64,000 nucleotides of DNA from Azophilus sp965199705 (lineage in GTDB: Bacteria > Pseudomonadota > Gammaproteobacteria > Pseudomonadales > Azotimanducaceae): assembly GCA_965199705.1 (NCBI GenBank), contig OZ241359.1:62001-126000 (forward strand), read 5' to 3'. The position numbers were made by a program, and so were the translations under genes. The notes beneath the pieces are model-generated. The model was given only the letters and a program-made list of their open reading frames with translations, did not search any database and was not told the DNA's origin. Positions 26,238 to 35,425 of the stretch are shown here, piece by piece (the stretch's first letter is position 1; the number at the start of each line of letters is the position of its first letter).

Positions 26238-27641
26238 ATGCCGAGTGAGTTGAACCGGAACATGTCCTCGCGGCGCTTCGCACAGCGTGAAACCATGGGG
26301 GAAGTTCTCCTGGCGGCATCATTTGTCATGGTGCTTGTGGGGCCCTTGTCCAGTCTGCCGAGGCTCGCCTCCTACCTCCTGGCGCTGCTGGTCCTGATCA
26401 CGCCTTCATGGTGGCGAGGCCCGTTCCAGGTACGCCTGGCATGGCTTGTGGCAGCATTGATCGGCTGGTTCTTGCTGACAACCTTCTGGTCCGAAACGCC
26501 ACAACTGGAGTCGGTGCTACGACACGGCGTCCGGGCGATCGTGCTTGGCTGTTTCATTGTCTTCTGGGTTCGTATCATCCACACGGGCGACATTGACCGA
26601 GTCATGCGCTGGTTTGTGATCGCCGGAGGGTCCGCCGCGCTTGTCGTCATCGCGCTTTATGGCGTCCATCCCTCACCCGGAGGACGTTTGCACGGATTGG
26701 GGCTTGCGCGCAATCCAGTCACCGTCGGTCAGGCCTTTTCGGTAGTGGCCCTGTTCGCCCTGTGCCTGCTTGGCAGCGCCAGCAGCTCTCGTTGGCGCGT
26801 CCTGAGCGCCAGCTCCGCTATCCTTTCAATCACGGCAGTGCTTCTTTCGGGATCACGGGCGGCCTGGGCTGCACTGCCGCTCGGCTGTGCAGCGCTCTTC
26901 CTTGCCTGCCGATTTCGGTCACCGAAACAATTCGTATCAGCCATGTTCTGCGCGATTCTTGCTGCGGCCGCGCTGGTCGCTCTGCTGATCACGCACGATA
27001 CGATGCGCGAGATCCTGCTGCCTCGGGGCTTCAGTTATCGTCCCGACATCTGGCAAGCCGCCGTTGCCGAAACGTTGCAGCATGGGCTCTGGTTCGGTCG
27101 CGGGGCGCTTACCGATGATGCGGTTCATGTTGGCGGCCTTGTATTCAGGAATCCGCACAGTCTCTATGTCGCGGTACTCTTCCACGGCGGTCTGGTCGGA
27201 CTCGGCCTGTTCGCGCTCACGGCGTTCGGCGCGGCCTGCCGGCTCATGCGGCGATTTGATCTGCCAGTAGCGCGGCTCACAATGGCGTTGTTCGTGTCAG
27301 GCGGGGTGTTCTGGGCTACCAGCGGCTCCGCGCTTGTTGACCGTACAGGAGTAACCTGGTGGCTCTTCTGGTTGCCGGTAGCGACTGCTGTCGGGCTTCA
27401 CTGGAAGCGCCGTACAGAAGACGGCGGCGGCGAGGAACCTTCCAGCAACCCCCCGAGCACAGCCTCCGCCTCCGCTCGCAGGTCGCCTTCAAAGTTGCGG
27501 AGGAATCGCTTGACGTCCTCCTGCCATCCACTGCGACAACGCATGCTGTCGAGATCTATGAGATGCACCCGATCCTCATGCACAAGCAGATTGCTGGCCT
27601 TGAGATCGCCGTGCCGCAGGCCAGCCGCGGCAAGCGCCTGA
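26238..27641 (+). CDS. O-antigen ligase/polymerase-like membrane protein
   Basis: Polytopic inner-membrane protein of the WaaL/Wzy_C family, probably acting on lipid-linked glycan in the periplasm. About 10-12 hydrophobic helices; the large loop LSGSRAAWAALPLG and the segment ILLPRGFSYRPDIWQAA, then RNPHSLYVAVLFHGGLVGLGLFAL, form the signature (R-x3-W, H-x(S/N)-x-Y...GGL-x-G). The natural C-terminus seems to be near residue 395 (HWKRRTEDGGGEE); the last ~70 residues are Ser/Arg-rich and run antisense through 244 bases of the convergent kinase gene, which suggests loss of the original stop. Context (waaC, waaG, kinases) supports an LPS role. Confidence 0.75.
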   Translation: MPSELNRNMSSRRFAQRETMGEVLLAASFVMVLVGPLSSLPRLASYLLALLVLITPSWWRGPFQVRLAWLVAALIGWFLLTTFWSETPQLESVLRHGVRAIVLGCFIVFWVRIIHTGDIDRVMRWFVIAGGSAALVVIALYGVHPSPGGRLHGLGLARNPVTVGQAFSVVALFALCLLGSASSSRWRVLSASSAILSITAVLLSGSRAAWAALPLGCAALFLACRFRSPKQFVSAMFCAILAAAALVALLITHDTMREILLPRGFSYRPDIWQAAVAETLQHGLWFGRGALTDDAVHVGGLVFRNPHSLYVAVLFHGGLVGLGLFALTAFGAACRLMRRFDLPVARLTMALFVSGGVFWATSGSALVDRTGVTWWLFWLPVATAVGLHWKRRTEDGGGEEPSSNPPSTASASARRSPSKLRRNRLTSSCHPLRQRMLSRSMRCTRSSCTSRLLALRSPCRRPAAASA

Positions 27642-29749
27642 AAAAGCCGGAAAAGCTCTTCGAGGCGACCTGGACGCCAGCCGTGGGTTCGGGTTTCTGA
27701 GAGCAGGTCCCGGTCGCCCAGGCACGCCATGATCAGGTAGCAGCGACCGGGCACTGGCCCACGAGCCTCCTCGACGAGCGCCAGGGGTTCGGCAGTCGGT
27801 ATCGCCAGCAGCCTGAGCGCATGTCCATAACGCCAGGCAGTGCGCCAACGACGCGAAGCGATGCGGCGCAACCTGTGCGCCCGGTTCTTGCAGTTGTAGC
27901 GTTTGACGATCAGTAGCTTGTCGGCGACCCGGAGACGAAAGACGGTAGCGCTGTTGCCGGCGCTGATGATCTCGGCGTCGGCAAGGGCTGCTTCCGGGTC
28001 CTGCAACAGCAAGCCCAGATCGGGTTCGGAAACCCACCTGCGGCGAATCACGCATCGGCGATGGTCCTGACGCAACACGGCAAACTCGGTACAGTTTCGC
28101 TGCGTCTTGCGCAGGTGGCGTTTGAGGCGCAGCCTCCGCGCCGTCACGGTCAAGCGAACCAGTCGCTGGGCGCCAGCGTCGGCGCCGACTCCGGCGCCAG
28201 AATACCGCGCCGCCCGGTAGTCCCGCCAGAATTCGGCGGCCCGGTCGTCCAACTCCGTGGGATATTGCGCCAAGAAGGAAGCAAGGTTGGCAAGACAGGC
28301 GCGTTGGCCTGCTCGCCAGACGCCCTTCTCCGCATCAATCACATGGACGCGGCCAGACGCCTTCAGAAAGTTGCCGAGATGCGGGTCTGAATGAATCATT
28401 CCGGCCCCGTGCATCCGACCCAACAGCGCGACGGCCTGGCGTGTCGCCGCAACATCGCTCGCAGCAAGCGGCGCAGCGTCGGCGATGTACGCCCATCGAA
28501 GCCAGTGTCCCTCCAGAGACGAGCGCCCGGCAGCCAGCAGCCGGGGTGCCGCGATGCCGCCTCGGACCAGCGACGCAACGCCTCCGACAGCCCGCTTCCA
28601 GCGTCGGCGGGCGCCCCGCCCCAGGAATACCTTGATGACGCAGCAAGCACCGTCCCTTTGCCCGAGCAGCGTCACGCGCCGACCTGGCTGTACGCGATAC
28701 ACGCGCAGAATCTGATAGGGCGTTCCCGCGCAACAGAAGACAAACGGCGCGGTGAGGCGCCGCCCCTGACTGGCAAGGTCGGTGACGCTCACAGGCGTAC
28801 CCTGAAGCTCGCCGTCTGCCGTCGCCAGCGCATCGACTTCAGCTTCGCCGAGCGCCGGTTCAGGCGAGCGCTCAAGAACCCGACCGGGCGCATGTGGGCC
28901 AGCCGGCGCGGTCTGGCGGACCCCGGCATCCGTCGTCACTTCAACCTGCTGCTGCGTCCAGCGATTCGCCTTCCGCCAGAGGGCTTGTGCGCGCCTTTCC
29001 ACCTGTTGCCAGAACCGGCCTTCGCGCGGCCAGACCTCGCGCAACGGGCGCCCCGTATAGACGCGCACGAAGCGCAGCCGCGACATGCGGCCGAGCGGCA
29101 GCGCCATCGCCGACGACCAGAGTGCAGCCAGATCGCGCCTGCGCCAGCGGCGGGCCGGGTCAGGTTTCAGCAGGGCTCGGTGCAGATCCAGCACCGCAAG
29201 CCGGATTCGGCCCTGCTCGTAGCCCGCGCGTTCAACCAGGAGATGACAAAGATAGAGGTCCCGATGCACGACGCCCGCTGCGTGCAACTGCCGGAGCAGG
29301 CTGGCGACTGCGACCAACAGCCGGCGGCGCAGAAGCGGGTCCGCTCCGGCGCTCGGCCACTCGGCAACGAGCGTTTCCAGGCTCTGGTACCCGGCCAGCG
29401 CTTCGCAGAGCACGAAGGAGCGGCGTTGCGCCGGATTTCGCCCCCGCTCCGCGTACGCCACCGCCTTCGGAGCCAGAATGTCACACGAAGCCAGGCGCTG
29501 ACAGGCCTCGAATTCGTTGCCCGCGCCCGTGACCGCCGGCTTGGCCAGCAGCCAGTTCTTGAGGATTTCACGCCAGCCGACACCCGTGTGGCGCTTCAGA
29601 AAGTAGCGATTCGGGCCTATGCCGATCTCCAGTGTGCTGCGCTCTGCAAACTGCCGAAACACCCTGCCGGTCGCAGTCTCGGCCCATTCCAGCAGGCCAT
29701 CAGCGGGTAGCTGTGCGCGCATCTCGGGCGCCAGCCAGGAACGATTCAC
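27398..29749 (-). CDS. Triple kinase-domain lipopolysaccharide core kinase
   Basis: 783 residues with three successive kinase folds. Domain 1 (1-285) is RfaP/WaaP-like: TGVGWREILKNWLL, ERGRNPAQRRSFVL, catalytic VHRDLYLCHLL at 161-171 and LDLHR at 187-191. Domain 2 (about 330-520): Lys in VIKVF (373), HSDPHLGNFL at 453-462, IDAEKG at 471-476. Domain 3 (about 575-765): VKRYN (615-619), HGDLKASNLL at 713-722, IDLDS at 731-735. Each keeps an H-x-D-x4-N/H loop, so all three may be active. WaaP phosphorylates core heptose; targets of domains 2 and 3 are unknown but could be Kdo or further heptoses. Start overlaps waaG by 4 bases. A product made by gene fusion is the simplest reading. Confidence 0.85.
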   Translation of the reverse strand: MNRSWLAPEMRAQLPADGLLEWAETATGRVFRQFAERSTLEIGIGPNRYFLKRHTGVGWREILKNWLLAKPAVTGAGNEFEACQRLASCDILAPKAVAYAERGRNPAQRRSFVLCEALAGYQSLETLVAEWPSAGADPLLRRRLLVAVASLLRQLHAAGVVHRDLYLCHLLVERAGYEQGRIRLAVLDLHRALLKPDPARRWRRRDLAALWSSAMALPLGRMSRLRFVRVYTGRPLREVWPREGRFWQQVERRAQALWRKANRWTQQQVEVTTDAGVRQTAPAGPHAPGRVLERSPEPALGEAEVDALATADGELQGTPVSVTDLASQGRRLTAPFVFCCAGTPYQILRVYRVQPGRRVTLLGQRDGACCVIKVFLGRGARRRWKRAVGGVASLVRGGIAAPRLLAAGRSSLEGHWLRWAYIADAAPLAASDVAATRQAVALLGRMHGAGMIHSDPHLGNFLKASGRVHVIDAEKGVWRAGQRACLANLASFLAQYPTELDDRAAEFWRDYRAARYSGAGVGADAGAQRLVRLTVTARRLRLKRHLRKTQRNCTEFAVLRQDHRRCVIRRRWVSEPDLGLLLQDPEAALADAEIISAGNSATVFRLRVADKLLIVKRYNCKNRAHRLRRIASRRWRTAWRYGHALRLLAIPTAEPLALVEEARGPVPGRCYLIMACLGDRDLLSETRTHGWRPGRLEELFRLFQALAAAGLRHGDLKASNLLVHEDRVHLIDLDSMRCRSGWQEDVKRFLRNFEGDLRAEAEAVLGGLLEGSSPPPSSVRRFQ

Positions 29750-30882
29750 CGGCGACCCTGCCGTTCGGGTGACAGTTCCTCGATACAGTCCACCGCCCGC
29801 GCCGCCATGTCAAAGGTCGCCGCGGTCTTGCAGTAGGCCAGGCCATTTTCCGACCAACGCCGGCGTTGCACCGGGTCCTCGGCCGCCAGCGCCAGGACCC
29901 GCACGAATTCGGATTGCCGAAAGGGTTGCGCAAGCACGCGCCCCGCATCCGCGCGTCGTACATGCCCGGCAAAGCCACAGGCGCCGCTGGCCAGCACGGG
30001 CAGGCCATTCACCAGCGCTTCGAGCAACACGATCCCGCCGGCCTCCGTGCGCGCCGGATGCACCAGAAGATCAGCCGCCAACAGATATTTCTGCACTTCG
30101 GGCGTGCCTGGCAGAATCTGCACCCGGCCGCTCTGGCGCAAGGTATCGGCGAGCCGACGATAGCGAAAGGCGTTGTCCTGGCCCAGAACGCACAAGCGAA
30201 TCGGCTTGCTCGCCAACGGCGGCGCCGCCAGCGCTCGGATAGCGCGGTCAAGCCCCTTGGCGGCAAATCCTGAACCCACAAGCAGCAACAGCAGTTCGTC
30301 TTCCCGCAACCCCATCTGCTGACGCTGACGCTGGCGGATATCAGCAGCATCCGGCGGCGGCAAACGGTCACGCCCGAGACCGGGGGGCAGCAACCGGAAT
30401 CGCGTCGGACCGACCCTGTAGTGGCGCTGGAATTCACTGATTTGTGTCTGGCTGATCGCCAGTATCCGGGTGTTCGAGGCGAACACCGCCCTTTCCGCTT
30501 GAAGCAACGCCCGGCAGCGTGGCAACAACCAATATCCCCAGGGACGCCGGTGCAGCACGCGCTGACGATAGCAGGGGTCGCCCGCATAGTAGATATCCAG
30601 GCCCGGCATCTTGTTCATGCCAACCAGAAGATGCGCCCGGCGACGCGCTGCATGCGCCTGCACCCAGGCAGCAAAGCGGTGCTGGCGACGGTGATTGGCG
30701 CCCGGCCAGGGCGGCGCGACCCACAGCTGCACGCCCGCCGGAGGCGGTTCGACGGTATCCCAACGGAGGGTAAAGACAGACGCCTCATGTCCTCGTCTCT
30801 GACATTCGGCGAGGATCTTCATCATATCTCGCTGAAGGCCGCCATATGGAAAGTACTTGAATATGGTGAAGGCAAGTCGCAT
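29746..30882 (-). CDS. waaG: LPS core glycosyltransferase, WaaG-like (GT4)
   Basis: Retaining GT-B glycosyltransferase that adds the first hexose to the heptose region of the LPS core. The ATG at 30882 (MRLAFTIFKYFPYGGLQRDM) gives the canonical WaaG N-terminus; an upstream extension overlapping waaC is rejected. Further features are GMNKMPGLDIYYAGDPCY, the hinge region LLLVGSGFAAKGLDRAI, and the EX7E motif in HPARTEAGGIVLLEALVNGLPVLAS. 378 residues. It lies 29 bases after waaC and overlaps the kinase by 4 bases. Confidence 0.88.
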   Translation of the reverse strand: MRLAFTIFKYFPYGGLQRDMMKILAECQRRGHEASVFTLRWDTVEPPPAGVQLWVAPPWPGANHRRQHRFAAWVQAHAARRRAHLLVGMNKMPGLDIYYAGDPCYRQRVLHRRPWGYWLLPRCRALLQAERAVFASNTRILAISQTQISEFQRHYRVGPTRFRLLPPGLGRDRLPPPDAADIRQRQRQQMGLREDELLLLLVGSGFAAKGLDRAIRALAAPPLASKPIRLCVLGQDNAFRYRRLADTLRQSGRVQILPGTPEVQKYLLAADLLVHPARTEAGGIVLLEALVNGLPVLASGACGFAGHVRRADAGRVLAQPFRQSEFVRVLALAAEDPVQRRRWSENGLAYCKTAATFDMAARAVDCIEELSPERQGRR

Positions 30883-30911
30883 GCGCTGGCCCGGATACGG
30901 CGCCAAATCGC

Positions 30912-31961
30912 CTATGCCGGCACGTGCGGCAAACCCTGGAGCAACGCCTGCGCCTGCCGCCAGACCCGTTCTGGCGGCAAATCCGCATAGCACGCCGGCG
31001 ACAGGGCATTGCCGCGCCATTGCGGGGCCTGGCCGCGATAACCACACCGGCGCCGCTGACAGGGCGCGCAAGCAAAATCCGCCGCAAGCGCCTGCGCCTG
31101 CTTGCCACGCGGCCCGGTCAAGGCGCTGGCGGTGCTGCCATGCAGCGCAAGAACGGGCACGTCCAGCGCGGCGGCCAGATGCGTCAGACCGGAATCCACG
31201 CCGATGACGATCCAGGCGCTGGCAAGGGCTTCGATCCAGCCCGCCACGTCGAGCGCCGGCAGCAGGCGGCAGGCGCCAGCACGGACAATTCGTTGCGCCC
31301 GTTCGTGTTCACTTGCCGTGCCCCAGCCGATCCGAGTCAAAAAGCCCGCCTCCGCGGCCAGCTTCGCGAGTTCACGCCAAAAGGGTTCCGGCCAGAGTTT
31401 CGACGGCCAGGCGCTGCCGTGCAGGAAGATACACAGCGGTTGCTCGGACCTCCGCGAGGCCCTCGTCAAGCCGAAGTCGAGCGCCTGACTCGCAGCATCG
31501 GGATAGCGAAAGGCGGCTGCAAACAATTGACGCTGCCGGTCTGCGGCGTGCAGAGACAAGGATACCGAGATGCCCCGTTGATAGAACCAGGCGGCCGGCC
31601 GCTCGCGTACACACTGGCGGGAAAAACCTGTTTTTTCGGAACTTCTGGCGCGATTCAGCAGCAGGGCGCTCTTCAGGAGCCCCTGGGCGTCCAATGCCAG
31701 ATCGTAGTGCGTCTCGGCCAGATTCCCGAAGAATTCCCTCAAGGGCCGGCGCGATTGCCAGAGGCGCCTGCGCCATCGCCGCCAGGCGATGGGCAGCACC
31801 CGATCAACAGCGGGATGGGCCTCGGCGATGGCGCTGTAGGCGCCTTCCACCACCCAGTCAAAGCGCACACCCCGTCGTCCGGCCTCAGTGACCGCCGGCA
31901 GCGCATGCACCACGTCGCCAAGTGACGACATCTTGACCAGCAACGCCTTCACGGCCGCCAA
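30912..31961 (-). CDS. waaC: Lipopolysaccharide heptosyltransferase I
   Basis: GT9 enzyme transferring the first L-glycero-D-manno-heptose to Kdo2-lipid A at the inner membrane. 349 residues. LLVKMSSLGDVVHALPAVTEA is the WaaC start, DALDAQGLLKSALLLNRAR contains the acceptor-site Asp, and the donor-site block IVIGVDSGLTHLAAALDVPVLALHGSTAS contains the GVDTGL/H motif. First gene of the waaC-waaG-kinase operon. Confidence 0.92.
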   Translation of the reverse strand: MAAVKALLVKMSSLGDVVHALPAVTEAGRRGVRFDWVVEGAYSAIAEAHPAVDRVLPIAWRRWRRRLWQSRRPLREFFGNLAETHYDLALDAQGLLKSALLLNRARSSEKTGFSRQCVRERPAAWFYQRGISVSLSLHAADRQRQLFAAAFRYPDAASQALDFGLTRASRRSEQPLCIFLHGSAWPSKLWPEPFWRELAKLAAEAGFLTRIGWGTASEHERAQRIVRAGACRLLPALDVAGWIEALASAWIVIGVDSGLTHLAAALDVPVLALHGSTASALTGPRGKQAQALAADFACAPCQRRRCGYRGQAPQWRGNALSPACYADLPPERVWRQAQALLQGLPHVPA

Positions 31962-32031
31962 TCAAACCCTGACAGCCCGGACATGACGCCAGGGGCCGCG
32001 GATCAGGCGGGATCTGCGCCAGGCGCCAGGA

Positions 32032-33240
32032 TCAGGCGCCCGTTGGCACCTGACTGAACGGGATGCCCTTGTCGAGCCTCGGTTCCTGCGGCAGGCCAAG
32101 CACGCGTTCGGCAATGATATTGGCCATGATCTCATCCGTGCCGCCGGCAATTCGAAAACCGGGAATGGCCATGAAGGTCAACTGGAACATGCCATCCATC
32201 GGCGATTCCTGGTCCCAGACAGCGCCGGAGGTTTCCATCAGGTCCATCGCGAAGGACGCCATGTCCTGGCTCATGGGCGCCGCCACCAGCTTGCCTATGG
32301 AGTTTTCCGGGCCAGGGGTGTCGCCCCGCGAAAGGGCGCTCAGCGTTCGATAGCCCGTGTACTTCAAGCCGTTCTTGCGACAGTACCAGTCCGCCAGTTT
32401 GGCCCGGACCGCCGAATCCTCAATCGCCGGCTTGTCGTTGATGACCACTCCCTGAGCCAGCTTGAGCAGCCCCCGGAAGTCCGAATTGGCGCCGCCGCCG
32501 CCAATGGAAGCGCGCTCGTTCATCAGCGTGGTGATGCTGACCTGCCAGCCCTGGCCTACCGCGCCGAGCCGCTGAGCGTCGGGAATGCGAACGTCGGTGA
32601 AATACACTTCGTTGAAATTGGCGTCTCCGGATAGCTGCTTGATCGGCTTGGATTCGACGCCCGGCGAGCGCATGTCCACAAAGAAGTAGGTCAGCCCCTT
32701 GTGCTTGGGCACATCCGGGTCGGTGCGCACCACCAGGATGCCGTAGTCGGAATAATGTGCGCCAGACGTCCAGATCTTCTGGCCGTTGATGATCCAGTCG
32801 TCGCCATCCTTTTCCGCCTTGGTGCGCAGCGCCGCGAGATCGGAGCCGCCCGCCGGTTCACTGAATAACTGGCACCAGATCTCCTCGCCACTGGCGAGCT
32901 TTGGCAAGAACCGCCGCTTTTGCTCCTCGGTTGCCCAGGCCATCAGCGTTGGCGCCGCCATGCCCTGACCAATGCTGAAAACGGCGCCCGGCAAGCCGGG
33001 GTATCTGGCTTCCTCCTGGTTCAGGATCACCTGTTCGATGGGTGAGGCGTCCCGCCCGCCGTAGGCCCTGGGCCAGCGAATGCAAGCCCAGCCAGCGTCA
33101 TACTTGCGCTTCTGCCAGAGCTTCGCCTGCGCCATGTAGTCGAGGCCGGCCAATTCCGCCTCGGTGGGCACATTGGCCTTGAGCCAGGCCCGAGCGTCTT
33201 CCCGAAAGGCTGCTTCGGCAGCAGTGTCGTTGAAATCCAT
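32032..33240 (-). CDS. Acyl-CoA dehydrogenase (larger subunit of a pair)
   Basis: FAD-dependent acyl-CoA dehydrogenase, 402 residues. N-terminal helical domain, the FAD-binding strand IWCQLFSEPAGGSDLAALRTKAE, the WIINGQKIWTSGAHYSDY beta-domain and the C-terminal IAGGTDEIMANIIAERVLGLP typical of the FadE17/26-like group. It follows a second, divergent ACAD gene on the same strand 103 bases away. Adjacent unequal ACAD pairs often form alpha2beta2 enzymes acting on bulky CoA thioesters such as steroid side chains; that role here is inference. Confidence 0.87.
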   Translation of the reverse strand: MDFNDTAAEAAFREDARAWLKANVPTEAELAGLDYMAQAKLWQKRKYDAGWACIRWPRAYGGRDASPIEQVILNQEEARYPGLPGAVFSIGQGMAAPTLMAWATEEQKRRFLPKLASGEEIWCQLFSEPAGGSDLAALRTKAEKDGDDWIINGQKIWTSGAHYSDYGILVVRTDPDVPKHKGLTYFFVDMRSPGVESKPIKQLSGDANFNEVYFTDVRIPDAQRLGAVGQGWQVSITTLMNERASIGGGGANSDFRGLLKLAQGVVINDKPAIEDSAVRAKLADWYCRKNGLKYTGYRTLSALSRGDTPGPENSIGKLVAAPMSQDMASFAMDLMETSGAVWDQESPMDGMFQLTFMAIPGFRIAGGTDEIMANIIAERVLGLPQEPRLDKGIPFSQVPTGA

Positions 33241-33343
33241 CTGTGTATCCTCGTGTTGGCCCCGTCGCTCGCCCGTGCTGTCGCCAAGCCGCCTGTCGGA
33301 CGGGCTGATTTACCTCGTTTTCAGTTGCTTGTGTCCGCCCGCT

Positions 33344-34459
33344 TCAGACGTTGCTCTGCTCGAGAGCGGTCACCAGCTTGTCTTTCCATGCTCCCTCGCT
33401 GCCGATGTTCACGGAGAGCAACTTCGCCCGACGATAGTAGAACTGGCAATCGAATTCCCAGGTGTAGCCCATGCCGCCGTGCGTCTGAATGTTCTCCTTG
33501 GAAGCGTAGTAGTACGCCTGAGTGGCCGACACGCGCGCCGTGGCCGCCGCCAGTGGCAGCTCGGCCGCGCCCGTATTCAGCGCCCAGGCGCCGAAGTAGG
33601 CATTGGACCGCGCCAGGGTGTTGTTGACGTAGGCGTGCGCCAGCTTGTGCTTGATCGCTTGATAGGAGGCGATGGGGCGCCCGAATGCGTAGCGACCCAG
33701 GGCGTATTGCCTGGCTTGCTCCAGCGCCGCATCCGCTCCGCCGATCTGCTCCCAGGCGAACAGGACAGCGGCCCGGTCCAGCAATTGCTGCGTCAGACGC
33801 CAGCCCTCGCCATCCGCCCCGAGTGGTTCGCAGGGCGCGTCGGCAAACCGAAGGCGCGCATGGTTGCGGGAAAAATCGAGGGTGCGTTGCGCCTCCCGCA
33901 CTATGCCTTCGCCGCCGAGGTCCACCAGGTGAAGGCTGCCGCCATCACCGGCTTCAGTGGCAGCCAGAACGACCGCGAAATCCGCCGTATCGCCATCCGG
34001 CACAGCGACCTTGACGCCGGTCAAGCGGCCATCGCGCACCCGGCTGTCCAGGCCGGACGTTGGCGATTGGCGGCCGACGCCTTCGCCGGTCGCCAGGGTG
34101 CCCACCACGGAACCGCTCGCCAGCCTGGGCAGCCAGGTCTCCTTCTGCGACTTGCTGCCCGCAAGCAGCAACGCCTCGGTGGCAAGATAAACCGAGGACG
34201 AGAAAGGCACGGGCGCAACGGCCCGGCCAAGCTCCTCGGCAATCACCGCCAGTTCCAGATAGGAAAGGCCCAGGCCATCAAAGGCCTCCGGGATCACCGT
34301 GGCAGTCCAGCCCATCTCGGCAATCTTGCCCCATAGATTGTCGTCCGGCGCCTCGCCCTCCAGCGCTGCCCGCACCCGGGTCATCGGACAATGTTCGGCA
34401 AGAAATCCCCGCGCCTGTTCACGCACGAGGTTCTGTTCTTCCGAGAATTCGAAATTCAT
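33344..34459 (-). CDS. Acyl-CoA dehydrogenase (smaller subunit of a pair)
   Basis: 371 residues. FSEEQNLVREQARGFLAEHCP, GWTATVIPEAFDGLGLSYLELAVIAEELGRAVAPVPF and YALGRYAFGRPIASYQAIKHKLA identify an ACAD of the FadE27/28-like group, and the end MGYTWEFDCQFYYRRAKL is conserved there. The FAD-contact region (GTLATGEGVG) is weaker than in the neighbouring ACAD, which fits a division of labour in a heteromeric enzyme. Upstream gene of the pair. Confidence 0.85.
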   Translation of the reverse strand: MNFEFSEEQNLVREQARGFLAEHCPMTRVRAALEGEAPDDNLWGKIAEMGWTATVIPEAFDGLGLSYLELAVIAEELGRAVAPVPFSSSVYLATEALLLAGSKSQKETWLPRLASGSVVGTLATGEGVGRQSPTSGLDSRVRDGRLTGVKVAVPDGDTADFAVVLAATEAGDGGSLHLVDLGGEGIVREAQRTLDFSRNHARLRFADAPCEPLGADGEGWRLTQQLLDRAAVLFAWEQIGGADAALEQARQYALGRYAFGRPIASYQAIKHKLAHAYVNNTLARSNAYFGAWALNTGAAELPLAAATARVSATQAYYYASKENIQTHGGMGYTWEFDCQFYYRRAKLLSVNIGSEGAWKDKLVTALEQSNV

Positions 34460-34525
34460 GGCTTGCTTCCGCTGGACTACAACGGGCGATTTTCCACATT
34501 TTGCCGGCTGAGGGCGAGCCAGCGC

Positions 34526-35425
34526 CTACTCGATCACCTTGTTGATCGGGTACTCGACGATGCCGGTTGCGCCTGCCTTTTTCAGCGCCGGTATCAGCAT
34601 GCGCACCGTAGCTTCCTCGATCACCGTGCTGATGGCCACCCAATCCGGGTCGCTCAGATTGGAAATGGTCGGGTTACGCAGCGCAGGCAATATGGCGGTG
34701 ACCGCATCAAGCTGGCTGCGTCGAACGTTCATCATCAACCCCACCTGTCCTTCCGCGGCGAGACAGGAGCCCAGCATGAGCGCGATGTTGTCCAGCTTGG
34801 CCTTCTTCCACGGGTCCCGGCAGGCAGCGTGGTTGGCGATCAAGCGGGGGGAACTGGTAAGCACCTCGGCGATGATGCGCAGGTTGTTGGCGCGCAGGGA
34901 GCTGCCCGTCTCGGTCACTTCGACGATGGCGTCCGCCAGGCGTGGCGGCTTGACTTCGGTAGATCCCCAGGAGAATTCAACATGAGCGATAACGCCGTGG
35001 TCGGCCAGGAAACCACGGGTGAGATTCACTGCTTCAGTGGCGATGTGCTTGCCTTCAAGCTGCGAAACTTCGCGGATGGTGGAGTCGTTCGGTACGCACA
35101 GCACCCAGCGGGTGGGGCGCCTGCTCACCTTGGAAAACACGAATTCGGCGAGTTCCGCGACCTCGGCGCCGGTTTCCTGCACCCAATCGTGGCCGGTAAT
35201 GCCGGCGTCAAGCACACCCTGTTCCACATAGCGCGCCATCTCCTGAGCGCGCACCAGCAGGCAATCGATTTCCGCGTCATCAATGTCCGGGTAGTAGGAG
35301 CGCCTGGCGAAGGTGATCCGATAGCCGGCGTTGCGAAACAGTTCGGCACAGGCTTCCTGCAGGCTGCCCGAAGGAATGCCGAGATTGAGCTTGCGGCGCC
35401 CCGCTGGCGATGCTTCGAGGCTCAT
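34526..35425 (-). CDS. hisG: ATP phosphoribosyltransferase, long form
   Basis: First step of histidine synthesis: ATP plus PRPP gives phosphoribosyl-ATP. ATG at 35425 (MSLEASPAGRRKLNLGIPSGSL), 299 residues, the length of HisG(L), which has a C-terminal ACT-like regulatory domain (from about residue 225, GQVGLMMNVRRSQLDAVTAILPAL). DAGITGHDWVQETG and the PRPP site EVTETGSSLRANNL are present. No hisZ is needed. The start overlaps the hisI stop (ATGA). Confidence 0.92.
   Translation of the reverse strand: MSLEASPAGRRKLNLGIPSGSLQEACAELFRNAGYRITFARRSYYPDIDDAEIDCLLVRAQEMARYVEQGVLDAGITGHDWVQETGAEVAELAEFVFSKVSRRPTRWVLCVPNDSTIREVSQLEGKHIATEAVNLTRGFLADHGVIAHVEFSWGSTEVKPPRLADAIVEVTETGSSLRANNLRIIAEVLTSSPRLIANHAACRDPWKKAKLDNIALMLGSCLAAEGQVGLMMNVRRSQLDAVTAILPALRNPTISNLSDPDWVAISTVIEEATVRMLIPALKKAGATGIVEYPINKVIE

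Noticed and set aside
31990..32040. Terminator formed by two GGCGCC sites between waaC and the ACAD gene
   Set aside because: Each GGCGCC is self-complementary and the region is generally GC-rich, with no T-tract. Evidence is too weak to list.
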